Notes under the pieces: model-generated
What the model saw: the letters and a program-made list of their open reading frames with translations, nothing else
Databases searched by the model: none
Told to the model about the DNA's origin: nothing
Made by a program: the position numbers and the translations under genes
Shown: piece by piece, positions 28,782 through 37,682 of the stretch
Layout of the letters: every line of letters begins with the position of its first letter
Position numbering within the stretch: the stretch's first letter is position 1
Assembly: GCA_031266135.1 (NCBI GenBank)
Contig: JAISBP010000011.1
Span: 1-64,000, forward strand
From: Holosporales bacterium
GTDB taxonomy: Bacteria > Pseudomonadota > Alphaproteobacteria > RUG11792
Direction: 5' to 3'
Length of the DNA stretch: 64,000 nt

Positions 28782-29465
28782 CTAATCCAACGCGAACGTT
28801 AGGCCGGAGCCCATCGTCGAGCTCAGGACCATCTTCTTGAGATAGTGCCCCTTCAGGCCGGCGGGCTTCGATTTAAGCACCGCATCGACCAATGCCTGCA
28901 CATTCTCAACGATCTTGCCTTCCGAGAAGCTCGCTTTACCAACCCCCGCGTGAACTATCCCAGATTTCTCGGAGCGATACTCTATCTGTCCTCCACGAAT
29001 GTTCTGCACGGCCGCGGCGACGTCGACCGTCACGGTACCGAGCTTAGGATTCGGCATCAAGCCCTTTGGCCCCAGGATTTTTCCGACCCTTCCGACTAGG
29101 GGCATCATATCCGGAGTCGCCACACAGCGATCAAACGGCATGTCTCCCTTCTGGATCATCTCAACGAGATCCTCAGCTCCAACAACCTCCGCTCCGGCCT
29201 TCTTCGCCTCCTCGGCCTTCTGGTCCTTCGCGAATACGGCTACCCTATAGGTCTTGCCGGTTCCATGCGGTAAGCTCACCACACTCCTAACATTCTGCTC
29301 GGGCTTTTTGGGATCAATTCCCAACATGAGGCAAACCTCAACCGTTTCATCAAACTTGGCATTCGCCGATTTTTTAATGAGCGATACTGCTTCTTTCAAT
29401 GTATAGATCTTATCGAGGTCTAAATCCTTCCTTATTCCTCTCAGTCTTTTCCCTGGACGTGCCAT
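28782..29465 (-). CDS. rplA: Ribosomal protein L1
   Basis: 227 residues with the signature [25 protein letters not shown] and [23 protein letters not shown]1 forms the mobile stalk near the E site and often represses its own rplK-rplA message. It follows rplK by 4 bp. Confidence 0.97.
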   Translation of the reverse strand: MARPGKRLRGIRKDLDLDKIYTLKEAVSLIKKSANAKFDETVEVCLMLGIDPKKPEQNVRSVVSLPHGTGKTYRVAVFAKDQKAEEAKKAGAEVVGAEDLVEMIQKGDMPFDRCVATPDMMPLVGRVGKILGPKGLMPNPKLGTVTVDVAAAVQNIRGGQIEYRSEKSGIVHAGVGKASFSEGKIVENVQALVDAVLKSKPAGLKGHYLKKMVLSSTMGSGLTFALD

Positions 29466-29469
29466 CGCT

Positions 29470-29904
29470 CTAACCCTCCACCACTTCGACGCCCATCGAC
29501 GTCGCGGACCCTATTATCATTCTGCAGGCCGCCTCCAGATCGTCTGCATTCATATCCTGAATCTTCTGCTTCGCTATCTCCAGTATCTGAGACTTCGTTA
29601 TCTTGGCGATGGGGGCCGTGATACCGGTCTTCTGAGACCCACTCGTAATACCCACGGCCTTCTTTATGAAGTACGTAACCGGAGGCGTCTTCATGATGTA
29701 CGTAAAACTCTTATCGGCATACGCCGTGATGACGACCGGAATCGGCATCCCCGGCTCCATAGTCTGGGTCTTGGCGTTGAATGCCTTACAGAATTCCATG
29801 ATGTTCAATCCCTTTTGGGCCAACGCCGGACCGATCGGTGGCGAAGGATTGGCCTTCCCCGCCGGGATCTGCAACTTAATATATCCCACTATCTTTTTTG
29901 CCAT
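29470..29904 (-). CDS. rplK: Ribosomal protein L11
   Basis: The start is placed at [30 protein letters not shown] (ATG 29904); the frame is open 11 codons further but the family begins here. The proline-rich N-domain and the rRNA-binding C-domain ([23 protein letters not shown]) are complete. Part of the GTPase-associated centre. Confidence 0.96.
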   Translation of the reverse strand: MAKKIVGYIKLQIPAGKANPSPPIGPALAQKGLNIMEFCKAFNAKTQTMEPGMPIPVVITAYADKSFTYIMKTPPVTYFIKKAVGITSGSQKTGITAPIAKITKSQILEIAKQKIQDMNADDLEAACRMIIGSATSMGVEVVEG

Positions 29905-29967
29905 TTTAAATCTCCAAAAAACTTCCCCGTGGTACAATCAATCAAATGACGAAATCTCCCACAGAGG

Positions 29968-30507
29968 CTAAATCTTAACGACCTGAGTGTATTCCAATGC
30001 TATCGGTGTTGGCCTCCCAAAGATCATGATCGAAACCTTGAGCTTCTGCTTATCTTCCTCTACCTCCTCCACAAATCCTGTGAAAGACGCGAATGGTCCT
30101 TCGAGAACCTTGACCTGATCACCCATTTCGTATGTTATGGTGTTCCGAGGACTCTCCATCGCCTCCTTAACCTGATTCAATATCCGTTTTATCTCACCTT
30201 CGCTGACGGGTGATGGCTTCCCCTTTGCCCCCAAGAATCCAGAAACCTTCGGGATACTGCGTACCAAATGCATGGCATCATCATCGAGCTTCATTTTTAC
30301 CAGCACATAACCCGGAAAGTATTTCTTATCGACCTTGACCTTCTTACCTCCCTTGACCTCGATGACCTCTTCCGTCGGTATTAATAATTCTTCAAATCTG
30401 TCATGCATCCCCTTCTTTTCGATCTGCTCATTGATGAGGGCGACGACCCGTTTCTCAGATCCGGAGTGCACGTGAACTATGTACCACCTCGCATTTTGTT
30501 CCATCAT
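29968..30507 (-). CDS. nusG: Transcription elongation/antitermination factor NusG
   Basis: 179 residues: NGN domain (ARWYIVHVHSGSEKRV, FPGYVLVKM) and a C-terminal KOW domain (GDQVKVLEGPFASFTGFVEEV). Couples RNA polymerase to ribosomes and Rho. Lies 7 bp after secE in the standard order. Confidence 0.97.
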   Translation of the reverse strand: MMEQNARWYIVHVHSGSEKRVVALINEQIEKKGMHDRFEELLIPTEEVIEVKGGKKVKVDKKYFPGYVLVKMKLDDDAMHLVRSIPKVSGFLGAKGKPSPVSEGEIKRILNQVKEAMESPRNTITYEMGDQVKVLEGPFASFTGFVEEVEEDKQKLKVSIMIFGRPTPIALEYTQVVKI

Positions 30508-30514
30508 CTATTGT

Positions 30515-30718
30515 TTACCTTCCTATAATGGAATGAACCACTTTATAAGACGCCGTATCGACTACACTAAAAAATAGAGCTGCTATTATGGCCATGACAA
30601 CGACGACGATGGACGTGATGGTGACCTCTTTCCTCGACGGCCACGTCACCTTATCGATCTCCTGACGAACATCCCTAACGAAAGTAAAAAATCTAGAAAT
30701 GGCGGATTTGGATTTCAC
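30515..30718 (-). CDS. secE: Preprotein translocase subunit SecE
   Basis: A 67-residue protein with the conserved cytoplasmic amphipathic helix (FVRDVRQEIDKVTWPSRKEV) and one membrane segment. This is the short single-helix form usual in alphaproteobacteria. Required for SecYEG export, on which the many signal-peptide proteins of this window depend. Confidence 0.95.
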   Translation of the reverse strand: MKSKSAISRFFTFVRDVRQEIDKVTWPSRKEVTITSIVVVVMAIIAALFFSVVDTASYKVVHSIIGR

Positions 30719-30760
30719 CTGATTACCCTAAAAAACAACAAAACATAAGTGGCAGATCAT

Positions 30761-30836
30761 TGGCAGGAGCGGAGGGACTCGAACCCACAACCGCCGGTTT
30801 TGGAGACCGGAACTCTACCAATTGAGCTACACTCCT
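30761..30836 (-). tRNA. tRNA-Trp (CCA)
   Basis: A 76-nt cloverleaf with encoded 3' CCA; acceptor AGGAGTG pairs with CGCTCCT, the anticodon loop reads CTCCAAA, and the T-loop is TTCGAGT. Located immediately before secE, the usual place of tRNA-Trp. Confidence 0.96.
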
Positions 30837-30965
30837 AGGACACGACTGTTGATTGTAGCACAAAAAAATGCTAATTCACCAGGGAAATTAAGGTAAGTAA
30901 TAAATCTCCAGCTAAATAAATTGCTTAAGGAGCACAACCCAATCCGCGAATCTGCCTATTCCCCC

Positions 30966-30994
30966 TTGACAAATTAAGGTTTCGAATATAGTAT
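30966..30994 (+). promoter_or_regulatory. Sigma-70 promoter for the 31.0-kb gene
   Basis: A perfect -35 TTGACA at 30966-30971, a 17-bp spacer and -10 TAGTAT at 30989-30994, ending about 30 bp before the start of the downstream gene. Confidence 0.5.
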
Positions 30995-31024
30995 CCAGGT
31001 TAACCAGAAGAAGCAGTTTTTTTC

Positions 31025-31900
31025 ATGATGCTAGTTGGATTCACGCAGAAGCTAAGACTTATCGTTCTTCTCATAGTATCCGTCACCCCCATCTGCCAGG
31101 CCTCCGCGCATCGGTCCACCAGTCCCTTCAAGCCGGCTCCGGAGTTCGTTGAATTCGTGAAAACCTTGGACCTCGCAGCCCCCACTAGTGGATCGGAACA
31201 ATTTTATAGAGAGCTGTGGTACTCAGTGTATCCAGAGAACTGCCCCGAAGAGGTGGCACAAATCCTTCGAAGCGCGGCCGCGCCAACAGCAATCGCGAGT
31301 GGATTCCTGTCGGCATACGTTTCAGTCGTTTCCAAATATTATCCAGGGGAGCACGGATTCATCAACAGCGATCCAGGATCATTTCGGTCGTTGGTCGGAA
31401 CGTGGGCCGACGCTCACACCGCTGAGACCCTATTGAATCTAGCGTGGTCTGTTCCCGATTTACCCTTTGGTATAAGAGACTGGGTATCATGGAGCAAACG
31501 ACCTCCGGCTCCCCTTTGGGACGTCTTGGATCTCATCGGGCACTACCGAATGTTCCGAATACTCCGGGATCAAGGACTGCCTCTCCCTTCTTCTACGCCG
31601 ATAATCACCAGCGAAATGGATGTGTATCCTCTGCTGCCGGCAGAGTGGAGTAGGCCTGAAGTAGCAACTGCTGTCTTCCGGGTTTTCGAAAATATATCAG
31701 TGATGTGGGAATTCCTGCCTGGGGGACGGGAGAATTTGCTGTCGGACGAAAGTTTGAATCTATGTGTCCGTATATTACTCAAAGATCTACACTGTAGAGC
31801 GTCACGGATGACGATCTATTGGCTAACGAGGGCTGTGATGGAACCTGGATCCCTTCCCGCGACTTGGCTAGACCAGTTGTACGAGAAGCTCAAAAGGTAG
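31025..31900 (+). CDS. Secreted protein of unknown function
   Basis: A 291-residue protein with an N-terminal signal peptide (LRLIVLLIVSVTPICQASA). The body is rich in Trp, Pro and Leu and looks mainly helical; two Cys (CPEEV, and LCVRILLKDLHC near the end) could form disulfides. No family is recognised. Its G+C and codon use look higher than in the other secreted genes of the window, closer to the neighbouring core genes. It has its own promoter (30966) and a terminator-like structure after it. Confidence 0.55.
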   Translation: MMLVGFTQKLRLIVLLIVSVTPICQASAHRSTSPFKPAPEFVEFVKTLDLAAPTSGSEQFYRELWYSVYPENCPEEVAQILRSAAAPTAIASGFLSAYVSVVSKYYPGEHGFINSDPGSFRSLVGTWADAHTAETLLNLAWSVPDLPFGIRDWVSWSKRPPAPLWDVLDLIGHYRMFRILRDQGLPLPSSTPIITSEMDVYPLLPAEWSRPEVATAVFRVFENISVMWEFLPGGRENLLSDESLNLCVRILLKDLHCRASRMTIYWLTRAVMEPGSLPATWLDQLYEKLKR

Positions 31901-31931
31901 GTTTCCATATTGCACGGCCTACGGTCAGGAG

Positions 31932-31987
31932 TCTAGGCTGCCGTCTTGTTGAGGTAACAATATCCTGTGCGACCTAGATTTTTTTTT
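31932..31987 (+). terminator. Probable rho-independent terminator after the 31.0-kb gene
   Basis: TCTAGG and CCTAGA flank a 35-nt loop that can partly pair internally (AGG...CCT), followed by nine T. Confidence 0.45.
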
Positions 31988-32009
31988 GCTGTACTGTGAC
32001 AAATTATGA

Positions 32010-32083
32010 TCGGGAAAAGCGGATTCGAACCGCCGACCCCTTGCTCCCGAAGCAAGTGCGCTACCAGGCTGCGCTATTTCCCG
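32010..32083 (-). tRNA. tRNA-Pro (CGG)
   Basis: A 74-nt cloverleaf; acceptor CGGGAAA pairs with TTTCCCG, the anticodon loop TTCGGGA contains CGG, and the T-loop is GTTCGAATC. The 3' CCA is not encoded. Confidence 0.94.
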
Positions 32084-32247
32084 GAATCTTTTATCGTGGT
32101 TATTGTACACGTTCTATTACTTTGAGACAATTCTAATGACAATATGTATACGTTATCAGTGATCGCAAAATGCACGTAGGAAGCTAAGGTCTATTGGAAA
32201 AGGATCTTGTCCCGCCTTGTGTTCCATTGTATCATGGGATTATCGTG

Positions 32248-32324
32248 GCGCTCTTAGCTCAGTTGGATAGAGCAACAGCCTTCTAAGCTGTGGGTCGGGA
32301 GTTCGAATCTTCCAGGGCGCGCCA
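32248..32324 (+). tRNA. tRNA-Arg (TCT)
   Basis: A 77-nt cloverleaf with encoded CCA; acceptor GCGCTCT pairs with AGGGCGC through one G-T pair, and the anticodon loop CTTCTAA contains TCT. It lies just ahead of brnQ. Confidence 0.94.
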
Positions 32325-32390
32325 TTTCTTTTTTTTGGCATCGGTTGGTTTCGTTAGTAGTGCGTAGAGCTGTTGCCTGGGAGTCGTCGT

Positions 32391-33503
32391 ATGAGTAACA
32401 TGTTTTCGAAAAGTATTGTTTCTGGTTGTGCAATATTTTCGATGTTGTTTGGATCTGGGAATATAGTTTTCCCATTGGTCTTGGGCAAAGCATGTGCCGA
32501 CAATTGGATCCTAGCGCTTTTTGGATGGCTCGTAGCAGCTGTCGTCATTCCGATGACCGGATATTATGGCGCCATGTTATTCGATGCGGATAATAAGAAG
32601 CTCCTAGCCCCCATCGGGAAACACCTGACCTTCGCCCTAATGTTTTTGATTATGATGATGGTGGGCCCTCTCGGCGTGGGCGCCAGAATCGTCAACGTCG
32701 CATTCGGTGGTATTCATAATTTAGTCCCATCAATGCCATTGGTTCTATTCAGTGGAATCTATACATTACTCACCGTTTTGATCGCCTATAATCCCGGGAA
32801 GATCATCCAGATAATAGGCGTTGTATTTACTCCCCTAAAATTTGGAGGGGTAGCTGTGATCGTATTGGGAGCCCTATATCTGGGTGGCCCATTGGAGCAC
32901 GTCGGTGATACCTCGAACGCCGCGGCACTGCTAAATGGATTTAACATGGGGTATCAGACGATGGATCTAACGGCGTCCCTCTTCGCGGTGGGAAGTGTGT
33001 ATTATTACATCAAAAACGCACTTCCCAAATCCGATCAGGACGACAAGAAGAAGATACTGAAGCTGACGGGAGCGGCGTGCGTGATAGGCGGCGTCATCCT
33101 TGCCATCGCGTATTTGGGTCTGTTATTGATCGGAGTCCAATATTCGGACCAGCTAACCGATACTCCATCCGAAGAGATCTTCAGCAAAATCGCCGAATTA
33201 TCGATGGGGTACTCCGCATCCTGGTTCGTTTCGATCGTAATCGCTGTCAGTTGTTTGGCCACCGCCACTTTCCTCTGCTCAGTATTTACCGATTACATCC
33301 GTCAGGACATATTGAAGGACAAATTCAAACGGACTCCAATATTGATCATCGTCGGGATGACGACGTTCTTAATGTCCCTCCTAGGATTCGGGCAAATCTG
33401 CCAGATTCTGGGGGCGATCCTCGAGAAGGTCTATCCAGCGCTCATGGTATTCATTGGATGCAGAATAATCTATTACTATGCAGTCATCAACAAGCAGAAG
33501 TAA
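32391..33503 (+). CDS. brnQ: Branched-chain amino-acid transporter BrnQ
   Basis: About 370 residues with some ten to twelve membrane segments and the LIV-II family N-terminus (FGSGNIVFPLVLGKACADNW). It imports Leu/Ile/Val with sodium or protons, fitting an amino-acid-dependent lifestyle. ATG 32391 is preferred (GGGAG eight bases before it) over an upstream TTG at 32373. The coding end overlaps mnmA by 26 bp. Confidence 0.9.
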   Translation: MSNMFSKSIVSGCAIFSMLFGSGNIVFPLVLGKACADNWILALFGWLVAAVVIPMTGYYGAMLFDADNKKLLAPIGKHLTFALMFLIMMMVGPLGVGARIVNVAFGGIHNLVPSMPLVLFSGIYTLLTVLIAYNPGKIIQIIGVVFTPLKFGGVAVIVLGALYLGGPLEHVGDTSNAAALLNGFNMGYQTMDLTASLFAVGSVYYYIKNALPKSDQDDKKKILKLTGAACVIGGVILAIAYLGLLLIGVQYSDQLTDTPSEEIFSKIAELSMGYSASWFVSIVIAVSCLATATFLCSVFTDYIRQDILKDKFKRTPILIIVGMTTFLMSLLGFGQICQILGAILEKVYPALMVFIGCRIIYYYAVINKQK

Positions 33504-34545
33504 GGCTGTATACGCCGTCGCCATGTCCGGTGGAGTCGATTCATCGGTCGTGGCGACGATGCTCCAAAGGGATGGTCATGATGTCTTTGGGATCACCATG
33601 GATATTCATGAGAATTGCCTCGAGGATATTACGGACGCCCAAATTGTGTGTCACAAACTCGGGATTCAGCATCACGTCTTCGATGTACGGGCAGAGTATC
33701 AACGGAAAGTCATCGACCTCTTTGTGGATTATTATTCCAGGGGCCTCACACCGAATCCATGCGCCTTCTGTAATCGGGATCTAAAGCTAAACATATTGGT
33801 GGATTATGCCAGGGAGATGGGAGCGGATCTCATGGCGACGGGACACTACGCCAACCTCACGATTGATGCGGACCATGTTTTCTTGGCGGAAGCCACGAAC
33901 ATCGGCAAGGATCAGAGCTATTTCGTATCACTGGCTCCGAGGACGAAGCTCCTTTCCACGAGATTTCCGCTGGGTAATATGCCCAATAAAGATCAAACCC
34001 GTGCCATGGCCCAAGAATTTGGTCTGCCAAATTTTAGGAAGAAGGACAGCCAGGATATATGCTTCATCAGACAGGGCAATTATAAGGAGTTTCTGCGAAA
34101 TCTTAAGACCAATTTGAATCTGTTCGCTCCGGGGCATATAAAGTTACAGGACAGTGGCCAGATCATCGGAGAACACGACGGACTCGCTAATTATACCATC
34201 GGCCAGAGGAAGGGCCTCGGCGTCTCTCACAGTGATCCACTATACGTCGTGGGGCTGGATCCCGAGCACCGCGAAGTCATCGTAGGAAACCGCGGTGATT
34301 TAACTGTATCGGAATTTACTGTATGGGCCGTGAACTGGCTCATCGATATGGGTGAGGAGTTCGAGGCGTTCGTCAAGATACGGTCATTCAGTCAGAAAAC
34401 TAGAGCCAAAATAAAGAGGAATACGAATGGAGATATAACGATTAACTTACAGGAAGAATGCCGGACACCCGTTACCCAAGGCCAAGTCTGCGCCATGTAT
34501 AACGCAAATAATCAGGTGATCGGAGCCGGGATAATAGCTCTCTAA
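33478..34545 (+). CDS. mnmA: tRNA-specific 2-thiouridylase MnmA
   Basis: Adds the 2-thio group to wobble U34 of Lys, Glu and Gln tRNAs. The PP-loop SGGVDSS is at residues 17-23; the two catalytic Cys are in PNPCAFCN and DICFI. 355 residues, normal length. Its start lies inside the end of brnQ. Confidence 0.95.
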   Translation: MQSSTSRSKAVYAVAMSGGVDSSVVATMLQRDGHDVFGITMDIHENCLEDITDAQIVCHKLGIQHHVFDVRAEYQRKVIDLFVDYYSRGLTPNPCAFCNRDLKLNILVDYAREMGADLMATGHYANLTIDADHVFLAEATNIGKDQSYFVSLAPRTKLLSTRFPLGNMPNKDQTRAMAQEFGLPNFRKKDSQDICFIRQGNYKEFLRNLKTNLNLFAPGHIKLQDSGQIIGEHDGLANYTIGQRKGLGVSHSDPLYVVGLDPEHREVIVGNRGDLTVSEFTVWAVNWLIDMGEEFEAFVKIRSFSQKTRAKIKRNTNGDITINLQEECRTPVTQGQVCAMYNANNQVIGAGIIAL

Positions 34546-34600
34546 TATATTCCATGTCAATATAATTAGCGGTAGTTACGTATTATTAATGGAATACTAG
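34540..34600. repeat. Imperfect inverted repeat at the mnmA 3' end
   Basis: CTCTAATATATTCCAT (34540-34555) includes the mnmA stop codon and faces ATGGAATACTAG (34589-34600), an imperfect inverted copy. The same 16 bases recur at 38927-38942 after lysC, also as the left arm of a hairpin. Confidence 0.5.
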
Positions 34601-34700
34601 ATTAACAATCATAATATTCAAAGAAATAATTTTCAGATCACTGAATTTAATCTTTCTTTAATAAAGATTTATTAACCTAATACGAGTATAACATATATTA

Positions 34701-35546
34701 ATGAGATGTATAGAAATGGTTAAGAAAAACTCGAATTCGTGTACCCCCCCCCGCGTCAAATCTTATAGCAGAAGAACTAACGTATGTATATCATGCATTT
34801 TAATGTTAGCAAGCGTAAGTACTTCCATGGGAGCGGCCCCTCATCCGACAATCCCTGAGAACGGAGCGCAGGCAGCGTTTGAATCTTATAGCGCCGAGGA
34901 ACTGTTAGGTTTAGTCCAACGTGATAAACATCAGGGAAATATTACTGGCCCGGCGTTGCACTTTACTCTGCAAGATGCCGAAAGAGCAATAGAACAGGAA
35001 AAGAAATGTGCAACAGGCATTACAAACAGCATCGTTTGGGAGATCGTGGATCAGCTCTGGAGCCGTCCAGACATGAATAAATGCAGATTGGGAGCGTCCT
35101 ACGGGAGCAACTTCCCTCTCTGCTATCTATTATTATACTGTAACGATGGTGGGGATCTAAGAATAGCTGAGGTAGAAACTGGAGCACTTATAAACAAGGA
35201 GGCAGTTTCTCTCCCCTTTTTTGTGTGTGTAGCTGCTTTATCAAACGCTGAGGCTGATACCAACTTTGGCCATCCTGAGCCTGTCGATTGGCGGAGTTAT
35301 CCTTCTTGGATACCAGATCCAATGGCACAGATGCTTGGAATCGGGTTATCGGCATCTCTCGGCGTTATAAGTCTCGTTGCTGGAGGGTATTCGGGTTACA
35401 AATATAGGACTGCATTGGATCAGAGCCAGAAGAATAAAGCAATTGGAGGAATGATTGGATCCACATCTGGAGTTATCGCTTCTCTTTTAGGCATTCGCTT
35501 TAGGCAAGAGGTTGGTCTGTGCTTGAGAGATCTCTTCGGCGTTTAG
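34701..35546 (+). CDS. Secreted/membrane protein of unknown function with a poly-C tract, paralogue of the 5.0-kb gene
   Basis: A 281-residue protein with a long, basic N-region then a signal segment (VCISCILMLASVSTSMGAA), a Cys-bearing middle (NKCRLG, LLLYCNDGG, VCVAAL) and two C-terminal hydrophobic helices around a QSQKNK loop. It shares layout and scattered identities with the protein at 4991-5713. A run of nine C at about 34744-34752, in codons 15-18 ahead of the signal segment, could shift the frame by slippage; in this sequence it is in frame. An internal ATG at 34716 is an alternative start. It ends 4 bp inside the convergent portal gene. Confidence 0.58.
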   Translation: MRCIEMVKKNSNSCTPPRVKSYSRRTNVCISCILMLASVSTSMGAAPHPTIPENGAQAAFESYSAEELLGLVQRDKHQGNITGPALHFTLQDAERAIEQEKKCATGITNSIVWEIVDQLWSRPDMNKCRLGASYGSNFPLCYLLLYCNDGGDLRIAEVETGALINKEAVSLPFFVCVAALSNAEADTNFGHPEPVDWRSYPSWIPDPMAQMLGIGLSASLGVISLVAGGYSGYKYRTALDQSQKNKAIGGMIGSTSGVIASLLGIRFRQEVGLCLRDLFGV

Positions 35547-36724
35547 TTTACCGATTCTTTATCATCTGTGAGTGGTGCATATCCAAACGCCTCACGTTTT
35601 TCGTTGGTCGTCAAGAAATCGGCGCCACTTATTTTATTCCATTCAGATTCGCGACGCTTCGATAGGGCGGGAATTGAATCTAGGTCATACCAAAACGTCA
35701 GATCCGTATCAAAGAGTGCCTTAAACCAATTCGATAATTCCCCGGACATGATATTTAGGATCGGGATTATGGTTTCTTCCCAGAAGTTATAGCGTGCCTC
35801 CTTATAGTTGGCGAAGGTTGCCGACGACATGGATCCTATCAGGATCGGTGGAATCCCGAAGGCCAGGGCAATCTCATTGGCGGCGACCTCTTTTCCCGAT
35901 ATGAAGTCGAGATCCTTCGGAGACAGCCCCATCTCCTTCCATTCAAAATTACCCTCTAAGAGCAAGATTTTCCCCGCGTTTCGTCCACCCTCATATAGAT
36001 TCTTCAGATTATTTTTGAGGTCATTGCGTTTATTTTGATCGAGTGATGAGTTATACATCAATGCTCCGGATGGCCTGCCCCCATTCTGCAGGAACGATAT
36101 ATTCTGCTGTGCTATGGCGTTGTGCTGACTTATCGATCCGAGGATCGATTCGACGGGGCTCATCCCATACCAATCATCCAACGGATTAAACAACTTAATG
36201 TGAAGAATGTTTGAGAATCCAGTCTCGGGATCAACTCTGAAGATCTTCCGGATGGCGCCCACGGTATATTCATACCCTTCCGGTACAGAATTTTTACCGG
36301 GGATGACCTTCACCCTATCCGGACGCAACAGATGCAACTCAACGGGCCTATTATCTTCACCTCGAATACACATGATATAACAATTGCCGGAGAGGAGGAG
36401 GTAAGACGCGGCCGCCTCCATGAACGTCGTCTTATATTGGTTAAAATTCGGTTTTTCTATGATGTCCAGGATGTCGTGTTTATAAATGATCTCATCTATC
36501 TCGTGGGAGTCATTCATTTTACGCATGATCCAGTTGACCGACGCGATCGTCCGCGAAATCATGTGGATACAGCGGTATACGACGACGTTCTTTTTATACC
36601 CAACATCGGAGATATCCTCATAATCAGTTGAGGTCTCCGTCCGGGCCGTCCTATACGATACGAGTGCAGATTTCGAGTTACCTATCCTGCCGTTGATGTA
36701 GTTTTTGAAAAAAGTAGAGAGCAT
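35543..36724 (-). CDS. Phage portal protein, HK97 family
   Basis: 393 residues with the HK97 portal pattern: VYRCIHMISRTIASVNW near the N-terminus, a core with FLQNGGRPSGAL, a long helix with AFGIPPILIGSMSSATFANYKEAR, and the end FLTTNEKREAFGYAPL. Full length. It has a strong ribosome site (AGGAGG). No terminase, head protease or capsid gene is beside it, so it is a scattered remnant of a prophage or gene-transfer-agent-like cluster. Confidence 0.92.
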   Translation of the reverse strand: MLSTFFKNYINGRIGNSKSALVSYRTARTETSTDYEDISDVGYKKNVVVYRCIHMISRTIASVNWIMRKMNDSHEIDEIIYKHDILDIIEKPNFNQYKTTFMEAAASYLLLSGNCYIMCIRGEDNRPVELHLLRPDRVKVIPGKNSVPEGYEYTVGAIRKIFRVDPETGFSNILHIKLFNPLDDWYGMSPVESILGSISQHNAIAQQNISFLQNGGRPSGALMYNSSLDQNKRNDLKNNLKNLYEGGRNAGKILLLEGNFEWKEMGLSPKDLDFISGKEVAANEIALAFGIPPILIGSMSSATFANYKEARYNFWEETIIPILNIMSGELSNWFKALFDTDLTFWYDLDSIPALSKRRESEWNKISGADFLTTNEKREAFGYAPLTDDKESVN

Positions 36725-37124
36725 GATTATTCCTCCTAAAAATGGTAAACGATTTGAAATGTTTTGGATTTATTGTAGGGACACGGATTTGGGTGAATCG
36801 CAAGTCCGCTTTGTTCAGGGTAGCATCGCCATACAATGTCTGCAACAAAAATTTTAGCCCATAAAAAAAATATCTCTTGCCGTTCGATCATTATATGGAG
36901 GGAAATTTCAGAGAATTTGATGTCATTTTAGATAAATGCCCCACAATGCTTATGCAGGAGATATAAGGAGATCTAGTAAATTGAATGGAATATTCATGGA
37001 GATTATCATTAGCTTTGCCTTAAAGCGAGTGTTCGTGCACAAACATAAAAGACCATTTGTTTAGGTTCGCTAAAGTTGCTACTATCTCGCAAGATTTCCT
37101 CTGTTCTGCGTGCAAGAAGTTAAA
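36725..37124. other. 400-bp divergent gap between portal and hpf
   Basis: Contains the portal ribosome site near 36730 and a 23-codon open frame at about 36896-36967 beginning MEGNFREFDV that is too short to call. Nothing else recognisable was seen; promoters for hpf and the portal gene must lie here. Confidence 0.4.
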
Positions 37125-37682
37125 ATGAGTGTCAACGTTTCTGGAAAGAATATAGATGTTGGGGATGCATTTAAGACTAGCGTCACAAAAGAAGTCACGA
37201 ATTTAATAAATAAGTATATTGGGACTGACTTGGATGCTCACGTTTCCGTCGAGAAGGACCATAAATTATTCAACGTAGAGATCCGATTGCGAATTGCCTC
37301 TGGATTCGTCGTCAGGACGGACGGTGTTTCCAATGATCCATACAAGGCCGTGTCGGATGCTGTATCGAGGCTAGAGGAACGCGTCAGACGGCATAAGAGG
37401 AGACTCAAAGATCAAAAGCGGAGAACGCACTGGGAGGCGGAATCAATCAGTGCCACCGGATACGTCATCAAGCGGGAAAACTCGCAACAGGGGGAGGAGG
37501 AGCATTTAATAATAGCCGAACAGGAACGGTTGATCCTGGATATGAGTGTCAGCGAAGCCGTGATGAAGATGGACTTAACGCGCCTCCCAGTCACCATGTT
37601 CAAGAACTCTGAAAATGGGAGAATAAATGTAGTATACAAGAGATCGGATGGGCACATCGGATGGATTGATTACACAGAATAA
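37125..37682 (+). CDS. hpf: Ribosome hibernation-promoting factor, long form
   Basis: 185 residues from ATG 37125: the N-terminal HPF/YfiA domain (VSGKNIDVGDAF ... RLEERVRRHKRRLK) and the C-terminal dimerisation domain (LDMSVSEAVMKMDLTRLPVTMFKNS ... DGHIGWIDYTE). The long form can dimerise 70S ribosomes into inactive 100S particles. Its stop codon directly abuts the lysC start. Confidence 0.93.
   Translation: MSVNVSGKNIDVGDAFKTSVTKEVTNLINKYIGTDLDAHVSVEKDHKLFNVEIRLRIASGFVVRTDGVSNDPYKAVSDAVSRLEERVRRHKRRLKDQKRRTHWEAESISATGYVIKRENSQQGEEEHLIIAEQERLILDMSVSEAVMKMDLTRLPVTMFKNSENGRINVVYKRSDGHIGWIDYTE

Noticed and set aside
36896-36967. 23-codon open frame beginning MEGNFREFDV
   Set aside because: Too short, with no recognisable similarity and no strong ribosome site.
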